Source of the DNA: Streptomyces sp. CA-278952
GTDB taxonomy: Bacteria > Actinomycetota > Actinomycetes > Streptomycetales > Streptomycetaceae
Direction: 5' to 3'
Assembly (NCBI RefSeq): GCF_028747205.1
Contig: NZ_CP112880.1
Span: forward strand, 2,604,001 to 2,668,000
Length of the DNA stretch: 64,000 bases
Shown here: positions 10,790-19,281 of the stretch, one piece after another
Position numbering within the stretch: position 1 is the first letter of the stretch
How the letters are laid out: the number at the start of each line of letters is the position of its first letter
Program-made: the position numbers and the translations under genes
Notes under the pieces: model-generated
The model's database searches: none
What the model saw: only the letters and a program-made list of their open reading frames with translations
What the model was told of the DNA's origin: nothing

Positions 10790-11860
10790 GTGAGCGCCCC
10801 CACGGTGTACGACGTCGCCGAGCGGTCGGGCGTCTCCATTGCCACGGTCTCCCGGGTCTACCGGAACCCCGATTCCGTACGCGCCCAGACCCGCGAGAAG
10901 GTCATGGAGGCGGCCCGCGAACTGGGGTACGTACCGTCCGGCAGCGCCCGGGGCCTGGCCAGCCGGACGACCGGCGTGCTCGGGCTCTGCTTCCCCGACT
11001 ACGCGGACCCGGACGCCGAGACCGCCGCGGCGGCGAGCGACGCGGACGACGACCAGGCCGTCATGCTCTACTCCGACCAGATCATCCGGGGCATGGAACG
11101 GGCGGCCCGCCGGCACGGCTACGCCCTGCTGATCGCCGCCTCGCTGGACGGCGGGCCGGAGAGCCTGGTGGCGAAGGTCGCGGGGCGGGTCGACGGGTTC
11201 GCCGTACTGGCGCGGACCGTTCCGACCGAGGACCTGGAGGTGATATCGCGCCGGCTGCCCGTGGTGATGCTCGCCGGGCCGCGCGAGATCGACCACCTGG
11301 ACCACATCGTGGTGGCCAACGCCGAGGGCGAACGGGAACTGACCCGCCACCTCATCGAGGACCACGGGCTGCGCAGGCTGGCGTTCATCGGCAGCGAGGA
11401 GAACTCACCGGACGCCGAGGCCCGGTTCCGGGGGTTCCAGGAGGGGTGCCGGGACGCGGGCCTTCCGGTGCCCTCCCGGCCGGAGCTGCGCGCCGGGATG
11501 ATGACGCAGGCGGAGGGCGCGCTGGCGGCGGGCACTCTGCTGGACCGGTCGGAGGGTACGGGGGTGGAGCGGCCGGAGGCGATGCTGTTCGCCAACGACC
11601 AGATGGCGGTCGGCGCGCTCCAGGCGCTGGAGCGGCGGGACGTGCGGGTGCCCGAGGACATTGCCGTGACCGGGTTCGACGGGATTCCGCTGAGCCGGAT
11701 CGTCCGCCCGCCCCTGACGACCGTCCGGCAGCCGATCCGGCAGCTGGGCGAGCAGGCGGTGGAACTGCTGGTGCAGCGCCTGGCGGACCCGGGCCGCGCC
11801 CCGGTCTCGCTGGAGCTGCCGGTCTCCGTGACCCGCCGCGCGAGCTGCGGCTGCGGCTGA
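10790..11860 (+). CDS. LacI-family transcriptional regulator
   Basis: 356-residue DNA-binding repressor. The N-terminal LacI helix-turn-helix is TVYDVAERSGVSIATVSRVY. The periplasmic-binding-protein-like effector domain follows and includes AMLFANDQMAVGALQAL and the domain end LVQRLADPGRAPVSLELP. It ends in RASCGCG, as in many Streptomyces LacI proteins. I chose the GTG at 10790 because it puts the helix-turn-helix at the very N terminus. A GTG at 10697 is also in frame and would add a basic 31-residue tail, and neither start has a clear ribosome site. It probably controls the sugar importer operon starting at 14469, whose promoter carries a similar palindrome. Confidence 0.9.
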   Translation: MSAPTVYDVAERSGVSIATVSRVYRNPDSVRAQTREKVMEAARELGYVPSGSARGLASRTTGVLGLCFPDYADPDAETAAAASDADDDQAVMLYSDQIIRGMERAARRHGYALLIAASLDGGPESLVAKVAGRVDGFAVLARTVPTEDLEVISRRLPVVMLAGPREIDHLDHIVVANAEGERELTRHLIEDHGLRRLAFIGSEENSPDAEARFRGFQEGCRDAGLPVPSRPELRAGMMTQAEGALAAGTLLDRSEGTGVERPEAMLFANDQMAVGALQALERRDVRVPEDIAVTGFDGIPLSRIVRPPLTTVRQPIRQLGEQAVELLVQRLADPGRAPVSLELPVSVTRRASCGCG

Positions 11861-11949
11861 GCCGCCCGGCAGCCCCGCAGGCGCCGCGCCCGGGGCGGGC
11901 GGCCGGGATCGAGCAGGTACTCAGCGGCTCCGCACGGCATGCCTGAGCG

Positions 11950-12684
11950 TCAGGGCCAGAACAGCTTGACCTCGTCCGACGCCTGGCGCGCGCCAGGCAC
12001 CACCGGCTCGACCACTGTGTACCCAAGGCTGCGCAGAACCTGGGCGGCCGAGTCAGGGGCATCCCTGACTGCCGTCTTCAGCTGCATCAGCCGCCAACTG
12101 CGCAGATGTTCATCGATCACGGCCTTCCAGCCGTCGACCGTGTCGATCGCGAACTCCCGCTTCAGGAAAAGCAACACGTCCTCCAGCGCCGGGCGCATCC
12201 TGTGCCCGCCAACCGGCAAGTGCAACTCCGCCAAGCGCGGGAGCCTGTTGAACTTCTGCTTCGGACGCCCCTTCACCGCCAGCCGCAAAAGGTATGCGAC
12301 CTCATCGCGATGCGCGTGCACCTGCACGTGAGCGCCCGGCGGCTCCTTGCTCCGCCGCACGTATTCAAAGCGAAACAACGGGTCGGGGCTCCCGGCGTAG
12401 AAGACGTGCACGTCGGCCTGGTCGGTAGCCATGAACGTGCTGGACCCGTCCCAACAGCAGGAGAACCGGACCATGAGGCTGAGACGCTGCTCCCCACCGA
12501 TACTGACCGGGATGCGCTGAAGAACTTCGTCCTCCCGTATCGGCGAGACCCTGATCTTGGAACCCGTGTTGATTGCATGAAAACGCGGGGTGTCCTCGCC
12601 GAGGACACCCCGCGTCAGGGCAGTCAGTTGGTCAGCGAAATCCGCCGCCGACACGTCGAGGGCCTTGGCCTCTTCAGCAGTCAC
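11950..12684 (-). CDS. Uncharacterised 244-residue protein, second gene of a coupled pair
   Basis: I do not recognise the family. The protein is soluble, with no signal peptide or membrane helix. It starts MTAEEAKALDVSAADFADQL, has a mixed middle with a Cys-Cys (VRFSCCWDG) and a histidine-containing segment (HVQVHAHRDEV), and a helical C terminus. Its ATG at 12684 lies inside the end of the 61-residue gene upstream (11-nt overlap), so the two are translated together. Base composition is less GC-rich than the flanking sugar genes. The pair lies between a LacI regulator and its likely target operon, which suggests insertion. A toxin-antitoxin-like arrangement (small first gene, larger second gene) is possible but unproven. 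Confidence 0.75.
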   Translation of the reverse strand: MTAEEAKALDVSAADFADQLTALTRGVLGEDTPRFHAINTGSKIRVSPIREDEVLQRIPVSIGGEQRLSLMVRFSCCWDGSSTFMATDQADVHVFYAGSPDPLFRFEYVRRSKEPPGAHVQVHAHRDEVAYLLRLAVKGRPKQKFNRLPRLAELHLPVGGHRMRPALEDVLLFLKREFAIDTVDGWKAVIDEHLRSWRLMQLKTAVRDAPDSAAQVLRSLGYTVVEPVVPGARQASDEVKLFWP

Positions 12685-12859
12685 CTTCGAGAAGGTAGTC
12701 GAGACCTTCGATCGTGTGCCACACGTCCAGCTCGTTCATGCTGAGGCTGTAGGTGGCAGCACGTTCCGCGAGCTCGTCGTAGGTCATGTTCACGCTGGCC
12801 AACAGTTGCTCACGCTGGGCCTCAAGCTCGCTGCGCGTCCTATGGATCACAGTCGGCAT
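12674..12859 (-). CDS. Small uncharacterised 61-residue protein, first gene of the pair
   Basis: Starts MPTVIHRTRSELEAQREQLL and ends EGLDYLLEGDC. It is predicted all-helical and soluble, with an acidic C-terminal half. The ATG at 12859 has AGGGAG about 8 nt upstream. It overlaps the start of the 244-residue gene. Its size and position resemble an antitoxin or small regulator of the larger partner, but I see no DNA-binding motif that proves it. Confidence 0.7.
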   Translation of the reverse strand: MPTVIHRTRSELEAQREQLLASVNMTYDELAERAATYSLSMNELDVWHTIEGLDYLLEGDC

Positions 12860-13163
12860 AACTCGCTCCCTGGGTTCGATGGCCTCAGTCAAGCAGGGAC
12901 CACTGACAGCTGTGCTGTCTCTCTGGGGCAAAGTCACCCACAAGAGCCGAACTTTCCGCAACCCGTAACCCCTGCCGTCCGCAATGTGAGGGCGGGACGC
13001 TGCTCGGAGCTGCGGGGCGCTCCGGCAGGCGACTGCGCCGCCATACCTGGCACGAAGACACGACACGGCCCTCATGGTCGGGGCCCCCGCTGACGGCCGT
13101 CATCGGACGACGCACCAGCCCATGAGTCAGCCGGGCCCGCCGGGCGACCGGGCGACCGGGTCC
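12860..13163. other. Intergenic region upstream of the two-gene module
   Basis: Upstream region of the minus-strand pair. It holds an inverted repeat GACAGC-TGT-GCTGTC at 12905-12919, about 45 nt from the start codon, which could be an operator. Otherwise I see nothing; short open frames here are not supported. Confidence 0.45.
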
Positions 13164-14189
13164 TCAGGCCACCGGATCAGGCCCCGCCGTCAGCCGCTCC
13201 CCGAAGAACCGCGCCCGGTTCGCGTCCAGCTCCGCCGCCTCGGCCACCATGCCCCGGTACGCGAAGTGCCCCGCCGTCAGCACCTGGAGTTCCCGCTCGC
13301 CGGCCAGCGCGTTGTGCACCGCGAACTGCCCCGGCGGCGGCACGCACGGGTCGAACAGCGCGGCCGCGACCAGCGTGGGCAGGGTGAGCCGGGTCGCCGC
13401 CGTCGCCGCGTCGAAGTAGCGCAGGACATCCGTGACCTCGGGGTGCTCGCGGTGGTGCGCCCGGACCGCCTCGCCGCTGCCCGCGCAGGGCAGGGTCAGC
13501 CGCAGCGGGTGGTTGCCGAAGGTGGGGACCGTGAGCTGGGCCGCGCCGAAGCGGTCGTCCCAGGGCAGCGCGAGGGCCCCGAGTCCGCCGCCGAAGCTCT
13601 CGCCCAGGTAGCCGAGGCGGGGTCCGCCCGGGAGGCCGGCCCCCGCCAGCTCCGGGGCGAGCGCCGTGAGGGCGGAGGCGGCGCACCACAGGTCGGCCAC
13701 GCAGTCGCCGATGACGTACGACTCGCGGGAGCCGATGCCGTGCAGGACGTGCGCGTCGGCCAGGTCCGGGAGGGAGTCGGCCCGGCCCCGCTCCCCCATG
13801 CCCCGTACGCACGGCAGGATCACGGCCGCCCCGGACAGCGGCGCCGGAAGGTCGCGGCCGGGCGCCTGGCGGCCGCCGTAGCCGTGCCCGACGACGAAGC
13901 CGTACCGGACGGGCCCCTCGGCGGGCAGGGCGAGCCAGCCGCCGAGCCGGACGCCGCCCACGGAGGTGTAGGTCACGCCGTGGATCCGGAGGCCGTCGCG
14001 CTCCTCCTCGACCGGGCCGAGGACCGGCCGCGTGTCGACGGCGCGGGCTCGCGCGTACCGGCCCCGCCAGAAGGCGTCGAAGTCGACGGGGGCGGGCGGG
14101 GCGGGGATGTCGAGCAGGGCGTCCGGCGCGTCGTACCCGTAGGCCGGGTCGAACGGGAAGCCGTGGGAGAAGGCGACGGATGAGGCCAT
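13164..14189 (-). CDS. Acetylxylan esterase / cephalosporin-C deacetylase family (AXE1)
   Basis: 341-residue alpha/beta hydrolase of the carbohydrate esterase 7 type, expected to remove acetyl groups from short oligosaccharides in the cytoplasm. The nucleophile elbow is GESFGGG. The acid is probably in ALFDPCVPP and the catalytic histidine in TAGHFAY. The family's CVRGMGERGRA segment (compare RGQG in CE7) is also present. No signal peptide. The ATG at 14189 fits the family N terminus, and the longer open frame upstream is low-complexity. It is divergent from the sugar importer operon, with the palindromic operator region between them, so the two may share control. Confidence 0.85.
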   Translation of the reverse strand: MASSVAFSHGFPFDPAYGYDAPDALLDIPAPPAPVDFDAFWRGRYARARAVDTRPVLGPVEEERDGLRIHGVTYTSVGGVRLGGWLALPAEGPVRYGFVVGHGYGGRQAPGRDLPAPLSGAAVILPCVRGMGERGRADSLPDLADAHVLHGIGSRESYVIGDCVADLWCAASALTALAPELAGAGLPGGPRLGYLGESFGGGLGALALPWDDRFGAAQLTVPTFGNHPLRLTLPCAGSGEAVRAHHREHPEVTDVLRYFDAATAATRLTLPTLVAAALFDPCVPPPGQFAVHNALAGERELQVLTAGHFAYRGMVAEAAELDANRARFFGERLTAGPDPVA

Positions 14190-14401
14190 GCCGCGAGGGT
14201 AGACGCCGACCACGCCGACGCCGGGTGTGCCCCCGGCATCGGCCCCCACGACGTCGACCCCCAACGACGAATCGGTCACATCGCCTGTTCTTCCACAAAC
14301 AGTGCGTTTACGGTTCAACCACAAGGCGTCAGGGTGTCGAGCACGTTGCACGAGTGTGACCCAGCACCCTCTTGCGGATTCCCGAAGGACTGGCGCAGAG
14401 T

Positions 14402-14432
14402 GATGTATGCGCTTACAGGCAGCGCATACATC
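14402..14432. promoter_or_regulatory. Operator region of the sugar importer operon
   Basis: Perfect 12-bp inverted repeat (14402-14413 with 14421-14432, 7-nt spacer). The left arm also forms the compact pseudo-palindrome TGTATGCGCTTACA at 14404-14417, nearly identical to the site before the LacI gene. It lies 37 nt upstream of the binding-protein start, a suitable position for repression. Confidence 0.65.
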
Positions 14433-14468
14433 GCGCAGCATCCGGATTGCTCAAGGAGGAGCCCTCCC

Positions 14469-15713
14469 ATGTCCCGCATCGCCAGAACCGCCCCCGCCGG
14501 CATAGCGCTCGCGCTCGCCGTGACCCTTTCCGCCTGCGGCTCCTCCGGCGGCGACGTCGCGGCGGACGAGAAGCAGACGCTCACCGTGTGGGCCATGGGG
14601 GCCGAGGGCGAGAAGCTCGCCGAGGTGGCCGAGGTCTACGAGAAGGCCAATCCGAACATCACGGTGAAGGTGACCCCGATCGGCTGGGACGTCGCCCACC
14701 AGAAGCTCGTCTCGGCAGCGGCGGCGGGCACCCTGCCCGACGTGGCGCAGATGGGCGGCAGTTACCTGGGCGAGTTCGCCGAGCTCGGCGTGCTGGAGCC
14801 GGTGGACACCAAGGCCTTCGACAAGAAGGACTTCTTCCCGGCGGGCTGGGAGCAGGGCGAGGTGGACGGCACCGCCTACGGCGTGCCGTGGTACGTCGAC
14901 ACCCGCGTCCTCTACTACCGCACGGACCTGGCCGAGAAGGCGGGCGTGACGAAGGCTCCGACCGACTGGAAGGGCCTGAAGGACCTGGCGACCGCGTACC
15001 AGGAGAAGGCCGGTACGAAGTGGGGGCTGTCCATCCAGCCCAGCGGCCTGGACACCGTGCAGAACTTCTACTCCTTCCTGTACTCGGCGGGCGGCGAGAT
15101 CGTCAACGACGAGGGCGAGGCCGTCGTCGACAGCCCGGAGGCGGTCAAGGCGCTGAAGGAGTACGGCTCGTACTTCGACAAGGGCCTCTCCAACAAGTCC
15201 GTGCAGCCCGGCTACGACGTGGTGAAGGACTTCGGCAACGGCCGGGTCCCGATGTTCTTCGGCGGCCCCTGGCACGTGACGCTCCTCAACGAGGGCCAGC
15301 CGCAGCTCAAGGGCAAATGGGCCATCGCCAACGTCCCGGCGGACGCCTCCTCCACCTCCATGGCCGGCGGTTCCTCCCTCGTCGTCTCCAAGGACAGCGA
15401 GCACAAGGCCGCGGCCACCGAGTTCATCACGTACCTGACCGACACCAAGGGCCAGGCCGACTGGTACGAGCGGACGAAGGACCTGCCCGCCAACACCTCG
15501 GCGTGGGAGTCCGGGGCGCTCGCCGACGACGCCGACCTCCAGATCTTCAAGAAGCAGATGGACACCGCCAAGTCCTCCCCGTCCCTGGCCAATTGGACCG
15601 AGATCACCGACAAGGTGGACCAGGCCATCGCCAAGGTGACGCAGGGCAAGGCTTCCGCCGAGGACGCGCTGAAGACCGCGCAGTCCGAGATCGAAGGCCT
15701 CGTGAAGCAGTAG
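14469..15713 (+). CDS. Sugar ABC importer solute-binding lipoprotein (family 1)
   Basis: 414-residue extracellular lipoprotein. Signal peptide MSRIARTAPAGIALALAV with lipobox LSAC, then a family 1 sugar-binding fold (TLTVWAMGAEGEKL, GWDVAHQKLVSAAAAGTLPDV, YGVPWYVDTRVLYYR, MFFGGPWHV). The ATG at 14469 has AGGAGGAG about 8 nt upstream. First gene of an operon: two permeases follow with a 2-nt gap and a 4-nt overlap. No ATPase is present; in Streptomyces such importers usually share the MsiK ATPase encoded elsewhere (established for several sugars). Confidence 0.93.
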   Translation: MSRIARTAPAGIALALAVTLSACGSSGGDVAADEKQTLTVWAMGAEGEKLAEVAEVYEKANPNITVKVTPIGWDVAHQKLVSAAAAGTLPDVAQMGGSYLGEFAELGVLEPVDTKAFDKKDFFPAGWEQGEVDGTAYGVPWYVDTRVLYYRTDLAEKAGVTKAPTDWKGLKDLATAYQEKAGTKWGLSIQPSGLDTVQNFYSFLYSAGGEIVNDEGEAVVDSPEAVKALKEYGSYFDKGLSNKSVQPGYDVVKDFGNGRVPMFFGGPWHVTLLNEGQPQLKGKWAIANVPADASSTSMAGGSSLVVSKDSEHKAAATEFITYLTDTKGQADWYERTKDLPANTSAWESGALADDADLQIFKKQMDTAKSSPSLANWTEITDKVDQAIAKVTQGKASAEDALKTAQSEIEGLVKQ

Positions 15714-15715
15714 CC

Positions 15716-16687
15716 ATGAGCACCACGACCGAGAAGGCCCGAGGGCCCCGGAAGGCCGGGACCGCACCGTCCCCGGCCACCGGGGGCAGCCGGGGCCGCA
15801 AGCCGTCGATGGGCGTGCAGAACGCGGCGGGCTGGCTGTTCTCCACCCCGTTCCTCGTCCTGTTCACCGTCTTCATGGCGTTCCCGATCCTCGCCACGCT
15901 GGTGATGAGCTTCACCGACTTCGGGCTGCGCAACGTGACGCGCCCGTGGGAAGCGAACTTCATCGGGTTCGAGAACTACGTCAACCTCTTCGGCGACGAG
16001 AAGTTTCTCAAGTCCCTCTTCAACACAGGGTACTTCGTCGTCGTCGGCGTACCGCTGACCATCGGCATCGGGCTGGTCGTCGCCGTTCTGCTGAACAACG
16101 GCATCGACCGGGCGCGGACGTTCTTCCGGGTCGGCTTCTACGCCCCGGTGGTCACCACCATCGTCGCGGTGGCCGTCGTCTGGCGGTTCGTCCTCGATCC
16201 GAGCGACGGGCTGATCGCGGGCCTCTTCTCCGAAGTGGGCTGGACGGCACCGGACTTCCTCGGCTCCGAGACGCTGGCGATGCCGTCGCTGATCGTCATG
16301 GCGGTCTGGCGGAACGTCGGCACGGTGATGGTGCTGTTCATCGCGGGCCTCCAGGCGATCCCCACCGAGGTGCGCGAGGCCGCGAAGCTCGACGGCGCGA
16401 GCGTCTGGCAGGAGTTCCGGGGCATCACGGTCCCGCTCCTGCGTCCGACCCTCCTCTACGCCACCGTGATCACGACGATCGGCTATCTCAACGTGTTCGA
16501 GGAGCCGTTCGTGATGACCCAGGGCGGCCCGTCCGACTCGACCCTCACGGTCTCGCTGAACATGTACCGCGAAGGGTTCAACTTCTTTCACATGGGCTAC
16601 GCGAGCGCCATGGCGTACGTCCTCTTCGTGGTGATCATGGGCATCACGGTGCTCCAGCTCCGACTGCTGAAGGACAACACGAAATGA
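15716..16687 (+). CDS. Sugar ABC importer permease (MalF-like)
   Basis: 323-residue permease. A basic, proline-rich N-terminal tail of about 35 residues leads to the first membrane helix (AAGWLFSTPFLVLFTVFMAF). Six helices in all follow, with the coupling loop EAAKLDGASVWQEFRGITVP. The ATG lies 2 nt after the binding-protein stop. It ends with an ATGA overlap to the next permease. Confidence 0.93.
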   Translation: MSTTTEKARGPRKAGTAPSPATGGSRGRKPSMGVQNAAGWLFSTPFLVLFTVFMAFPILATLVMSFTDFGLRNVTRPWEANFIGFENYVNLFGDEKFLKSLFNTGYFVVVGVPLTIGIGLVVAVLLNNGIDRARTFFRVGFYAPVVTTIVAVAVVWRFVLDPSDGLIAGLFSEVGWTAPDFLGSETLAMPSLIVMAVWRNVGTVMVLFIAGLQAIPTEVREAAKLDGASVWQEFRGITVPLLRPTLLYATVITTIGYLNVFEEPFVMTQGGPSDSTLTVSLNMYREGFNFFHMGYASAMAYVLFVVIMGITVLQLRLLKDNTK

Positions 16688-17637
16688 GCGCCACCAGCGG
16701 CAACGCGGCGGTCGAGCCCCTGAAGAGCGACGCACCGCCGACTCCCCCGAAGAACAACGGCGGGACGACCAACGACCGGAAGAACAACGGCGGGAAGAAG
16801 AACAACGGCGGGCAGCGGAACGTCTCCCGCCGCCTGGTCTACGTCCTGCTCTCGCTCGGCCTGCTGGTCATGTCGGCGCCCTTCCTCTGGATGGGTCTCT
16901 CCGCCTTCAAGACGCAGAGCGAGCTGTCGGCCAGCCCGCCCGTGTGGATCCCCACCGAGTGGACCCTGGAGAACTTCCGGCAGCTGCTCGACAAGCTGGA
17001 CCTGCCGCTGTACTTCATGAACTCGGTGATCGTGGCGGTCCTGGTGACCGTCTCGAACCTGGTCTTCTGCTCGATGCTCGGCTACGCCCTGGCCAAGCTG
17101 AACTTCGTCGGCCGCAACAAGGTCTTCGGCCTGGTGCTCGGCGCGCTGATGGTGCCCGGCAACCTGATGCTGCTGCCGCTGTTCGTGCTGATGAGCAAGC
17201 TCCAGCTGATCGACAGCTACGCGGGTCTGGTGCTGCCGTTCGCCGCCGGGGCCTTCGGGGTGTTCCTGATGCGCCAGTTCATGCAGTCGATCCCGGACGA
17301 GCTGCTGGAGGCGGCCCGGATGGACGGCGCGAGCGAGTGGTACATCTTCTGGCGGATCGTGATGCCGCTGGTGAAGCCCGCCCTCGCGACCCTGTCGATC
17401 TTCACGTTCCTGGGTTCCTGGAACAACTTCGTCTGGCCGCTGATCGCGACCAACGACCCCGACAAATACACCCTCCCGGTGGCCCTGGCGACCTTCGCCA
17501 CCGACCCCAACAAGGCCGGCGGCTCCAACGGGATGCTGATGGCCGGGGCCTTCCTGATCGTGCTGCCGGTGCTGGTCGTCTTCATCGCGCTGCAACGGCA
17601 CTTCACGCAGGGCATCGCCACGGCGGGCATGAAGTAA
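16684..17637 (+). CDS. Sugar ABC importer permease (MalG-like) with Asn/Gly repeat tail
   Basis: 317-residue permease. The membrane core starts at RRLVYVLLSLGLLVMSAPF and the coupling loop is EAARMDGASEWYIFWRIVMP, as in MalG. The cytosolic N-terminal tail is unusual: KNNGG occurs three times between residues 24 and 42, from a short DNA repeat (AAGAACAACGGCGGG). The ATG overlaps the preceding stop by 4 nt, so translation is coupled. It forms a channel with the MalF-like protein. Confidence 0.93.
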   Translation: MSATSGNAAVEPLKSDAPPTPPKNNGGTTNDRKNNGGKKNNGGQRNVSRRLVYVLLSLGLLVMSAPFLWMGLSAFKTQSELSASPPVWIPTEWTLENFRQLLDKLDLPLYFMNSVIVAVLVTVSNLVFCSMLGYALAKLNFVGRNKVFGLVLGALMVPGNLMLLPLFVLMSKLQLIDSYAGLVLPFAAGAFGVFLMRQFMQSIPDELLEAARMDGASEWYIFWRIVMPLVKPALATLSIFTFLGSWNNFVWPLIATNDPDKYTLPVALATFATDPNKAGGSNGMLMAGAFLIVLPVLVVFIALQRHFTQGIATAGMK

Positions 17638-17731
17638 CGCGTCCGCCCGGGCACTTCACGTACGAGGCCGCACCCCGCCCCGTAACAGAGCGCGGCCACA
17701 CCCCTCACCACCACCAGAAAGACATGTCGCG

Positions 17732-18952
17732 ATGACACACACCCCTGCTCCGAACCAGAAGAACCCCGTCCCGTTCCCCGAGGGCTTCCTCTGGGGCGCC
17801 TCCACGGCCGCCTTCCAGATCGAGGGCAACAACACCAACAGCGACTGGTGGGTCAAGGAGCACGCCGCGGGGACCCACATCGCGGAGCCGAGCCTGGACG
17901 CCTGCGACAGCTACCACCGCTGGCCCGAGGACATGGACCTGCTGGCCTCCCTCGGCTTCACCGACTACCGCTTCTCCCTCGAATGGGCCCGCATCGAGCC
18001 GGTCGAAGGCCGCTTCTCCCGCGCCGAACTGGCCCACTACCGGCGGATGGTGGAGGGTGCGATCGCGCGCGGCCTGCGCCCGATGGTGACCCTGCACCAC
18101 TTCACCGTCCCGCAGTGGTTCGAGGCGCGCGGCGGCTGGACGGCCGAGGGCGCGGTGGAGCTGTTCGCCCGGTACGTGGCGGCCTGCGCCCCCGTCATCT
18201 CCGAGGGCGTGTCGCACGTCTGCACGATCAACGAGCCGAACATGGTCGCCGTGATGGCGGGCCAGGCCAAGCGCGGCGACAACAGCTTCCCGCCCGCCGG
18301 CCTGCCCACCCCCGACGACGAGACGACCGTGGCCGTCATCGCCGCCCACCACGCGGCCGTCAAGGAGGTCCGGGCCCTGGACGCGGGCATCCAGGTCGGC
18401 TGGACCATCGCCAACCAGGTCTACCAGGCCCTCCCCGGCGCGGAGGACGTCACCGCCGCCTACCGCCACCCGCGCGAGGACGTCTTCATCGAGGCGGCGC
18501 GCGGCGACGACTGGATCGGCGTGCAGTCCTACACCCGTACGCGGATCGGCCCCGACGGACCGATCCCGGCGGCCGACGACGTCGAGCGGACGCTGACGAC
18601 GTGGGAGTACTACCCGACGGCGGTCGGCGAGGCGCTGCGCCACACGGCCGAGGTGGTGGGCGACGTCCCGCTGATCGTCACGGAGAACGGCATCGCCACC
18701 GCCGACGACAGCCGCCGCGTCGACTACTACGCGGGTGCGCTGGACGAGGTCGCCGCCGCGCTGGCCGACGGCATCGACATCAGGGGTTACCTGGCGTGGA
18801 GCGCCCTGGACAACTACGAATGGGGCACGTACAGGGCCACGTTCGGCCTGATCGCCATCGACTGGGAGACCTTCGAGCGCACCCCGCGCGACTCGGCGAA
18901 GTGGCTGGGCTCGCTCGGCCGCACCCGCGAACTCCCGCGCACGGCAGCCTGA
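17732..18952 (+). CDS. GH1 beta-glucosidase
   Basis: 406-residue glycoside hydrolase family 1 enzyme without a signal peptide, so it acts in the cytoplasm on imported oligosaccharides. Family landmarks: FPEGFLWGASTAAFQIEG at the start, the acid/base glutamate in TINEPN, the nucleophile glutamate in VTENGIA, and WSALDNYEWG near the end. It is about 50 residues shorter than many GH1 enzymes, a common size in actinobacteria. It lies 94 nt downstream of the permease and is probably in the same operon. A hairpin follows at 19013-19044. It should release glucose from the imported beta-glucoside. Confidence 0.93.
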   Translation: MTHTPAPNQKNPVPFPEGFLWGASTAAFQIEGNNTNSDWWVKEHAAGTHIAEPSLDACDSYHRWPEDMDLLASLGFTDYRFSLEWARIEPVEGRFSRAELAHYRRMVEGAIARGLRPMVTLHHFTVPQWFEARGGWTAEGAVELFARYVAACAPVISEGVSHVCTINEPNMVAVMAGQAKRGDNSFPPAGLPTPDDETTVAVIAAHHAAVKEVRALDAGIQVGWTIANQVYQALPGAEDVTAAYRHPREDVFIEAARGDDWIGVQSYTRTRIGPDGPIPAADDVERTLTTWEYYPTAVGEALRHTAEVVGDVPLIVTENGIATADDSRRVDYYAGALDEVAAALADGIDIRGYLAWSALDNYEWGTYRATFGLIAIDWETFERTPRDSAKWLGSLGRTRELPRTAA

Positions 18953-19281
18953 TTCACCCCCGGGGCTGCCCCTCCGTACGGGGAGCCACCTGACGGCTCC
19001 CTCGGGTGGGCGGGGGCCGGCGGATCCTGACGACCGCCGGCCCCGGCCCCCCCGGCACCACGCCCGCGCACACCCGGCGCGACCTCGCATCCCGCGCACA
19101 ACCCAGCCCGCCCGGCGCGGTCTCACGCGCGCCCGCACACCCCCGAAGCCCGGCGCGACCTCACGCGCGCCCGCCCGACTCCGGACGCCCGCACGATTTC
19201 GCGTCCCCCGCAGTATCTCCGCACGGCCGAACACCACGACTTGCCCTTCCCCTCCCCCTTCTGCCACCAGGAGCCGGAACG
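18953..19281 (+). other. Intergenic region between GH1 and GH144-like genes
   Basis: Contains the hairpin at 19013-19044 and three imperfect copies (period about 37 nt, roughly 19073-19180) of a sequence around CCCGGCGCGACCTCACGCGCGC. No gene is supported. The GH144-like gene may therefore have its own promoter; I could not identify one. Confidence 0.5.
19013..19044 (+). terminator. Hairpin downstream of GH1
   Basis: Perfect 11-bp stem (19013-19023 with 19034-19044) and a 10-nt loop, 60 nt after the GH1 stop. No U-run. It acts as terminator or attenuator before the GH144-like gene. Confidence 0.6.

Noticed and set aside
12885..13115. 76-residue minus-strand frame
   Set aside because: No ribosome site, no protein-like composition; it overlaps the promoter of the two-gene module.
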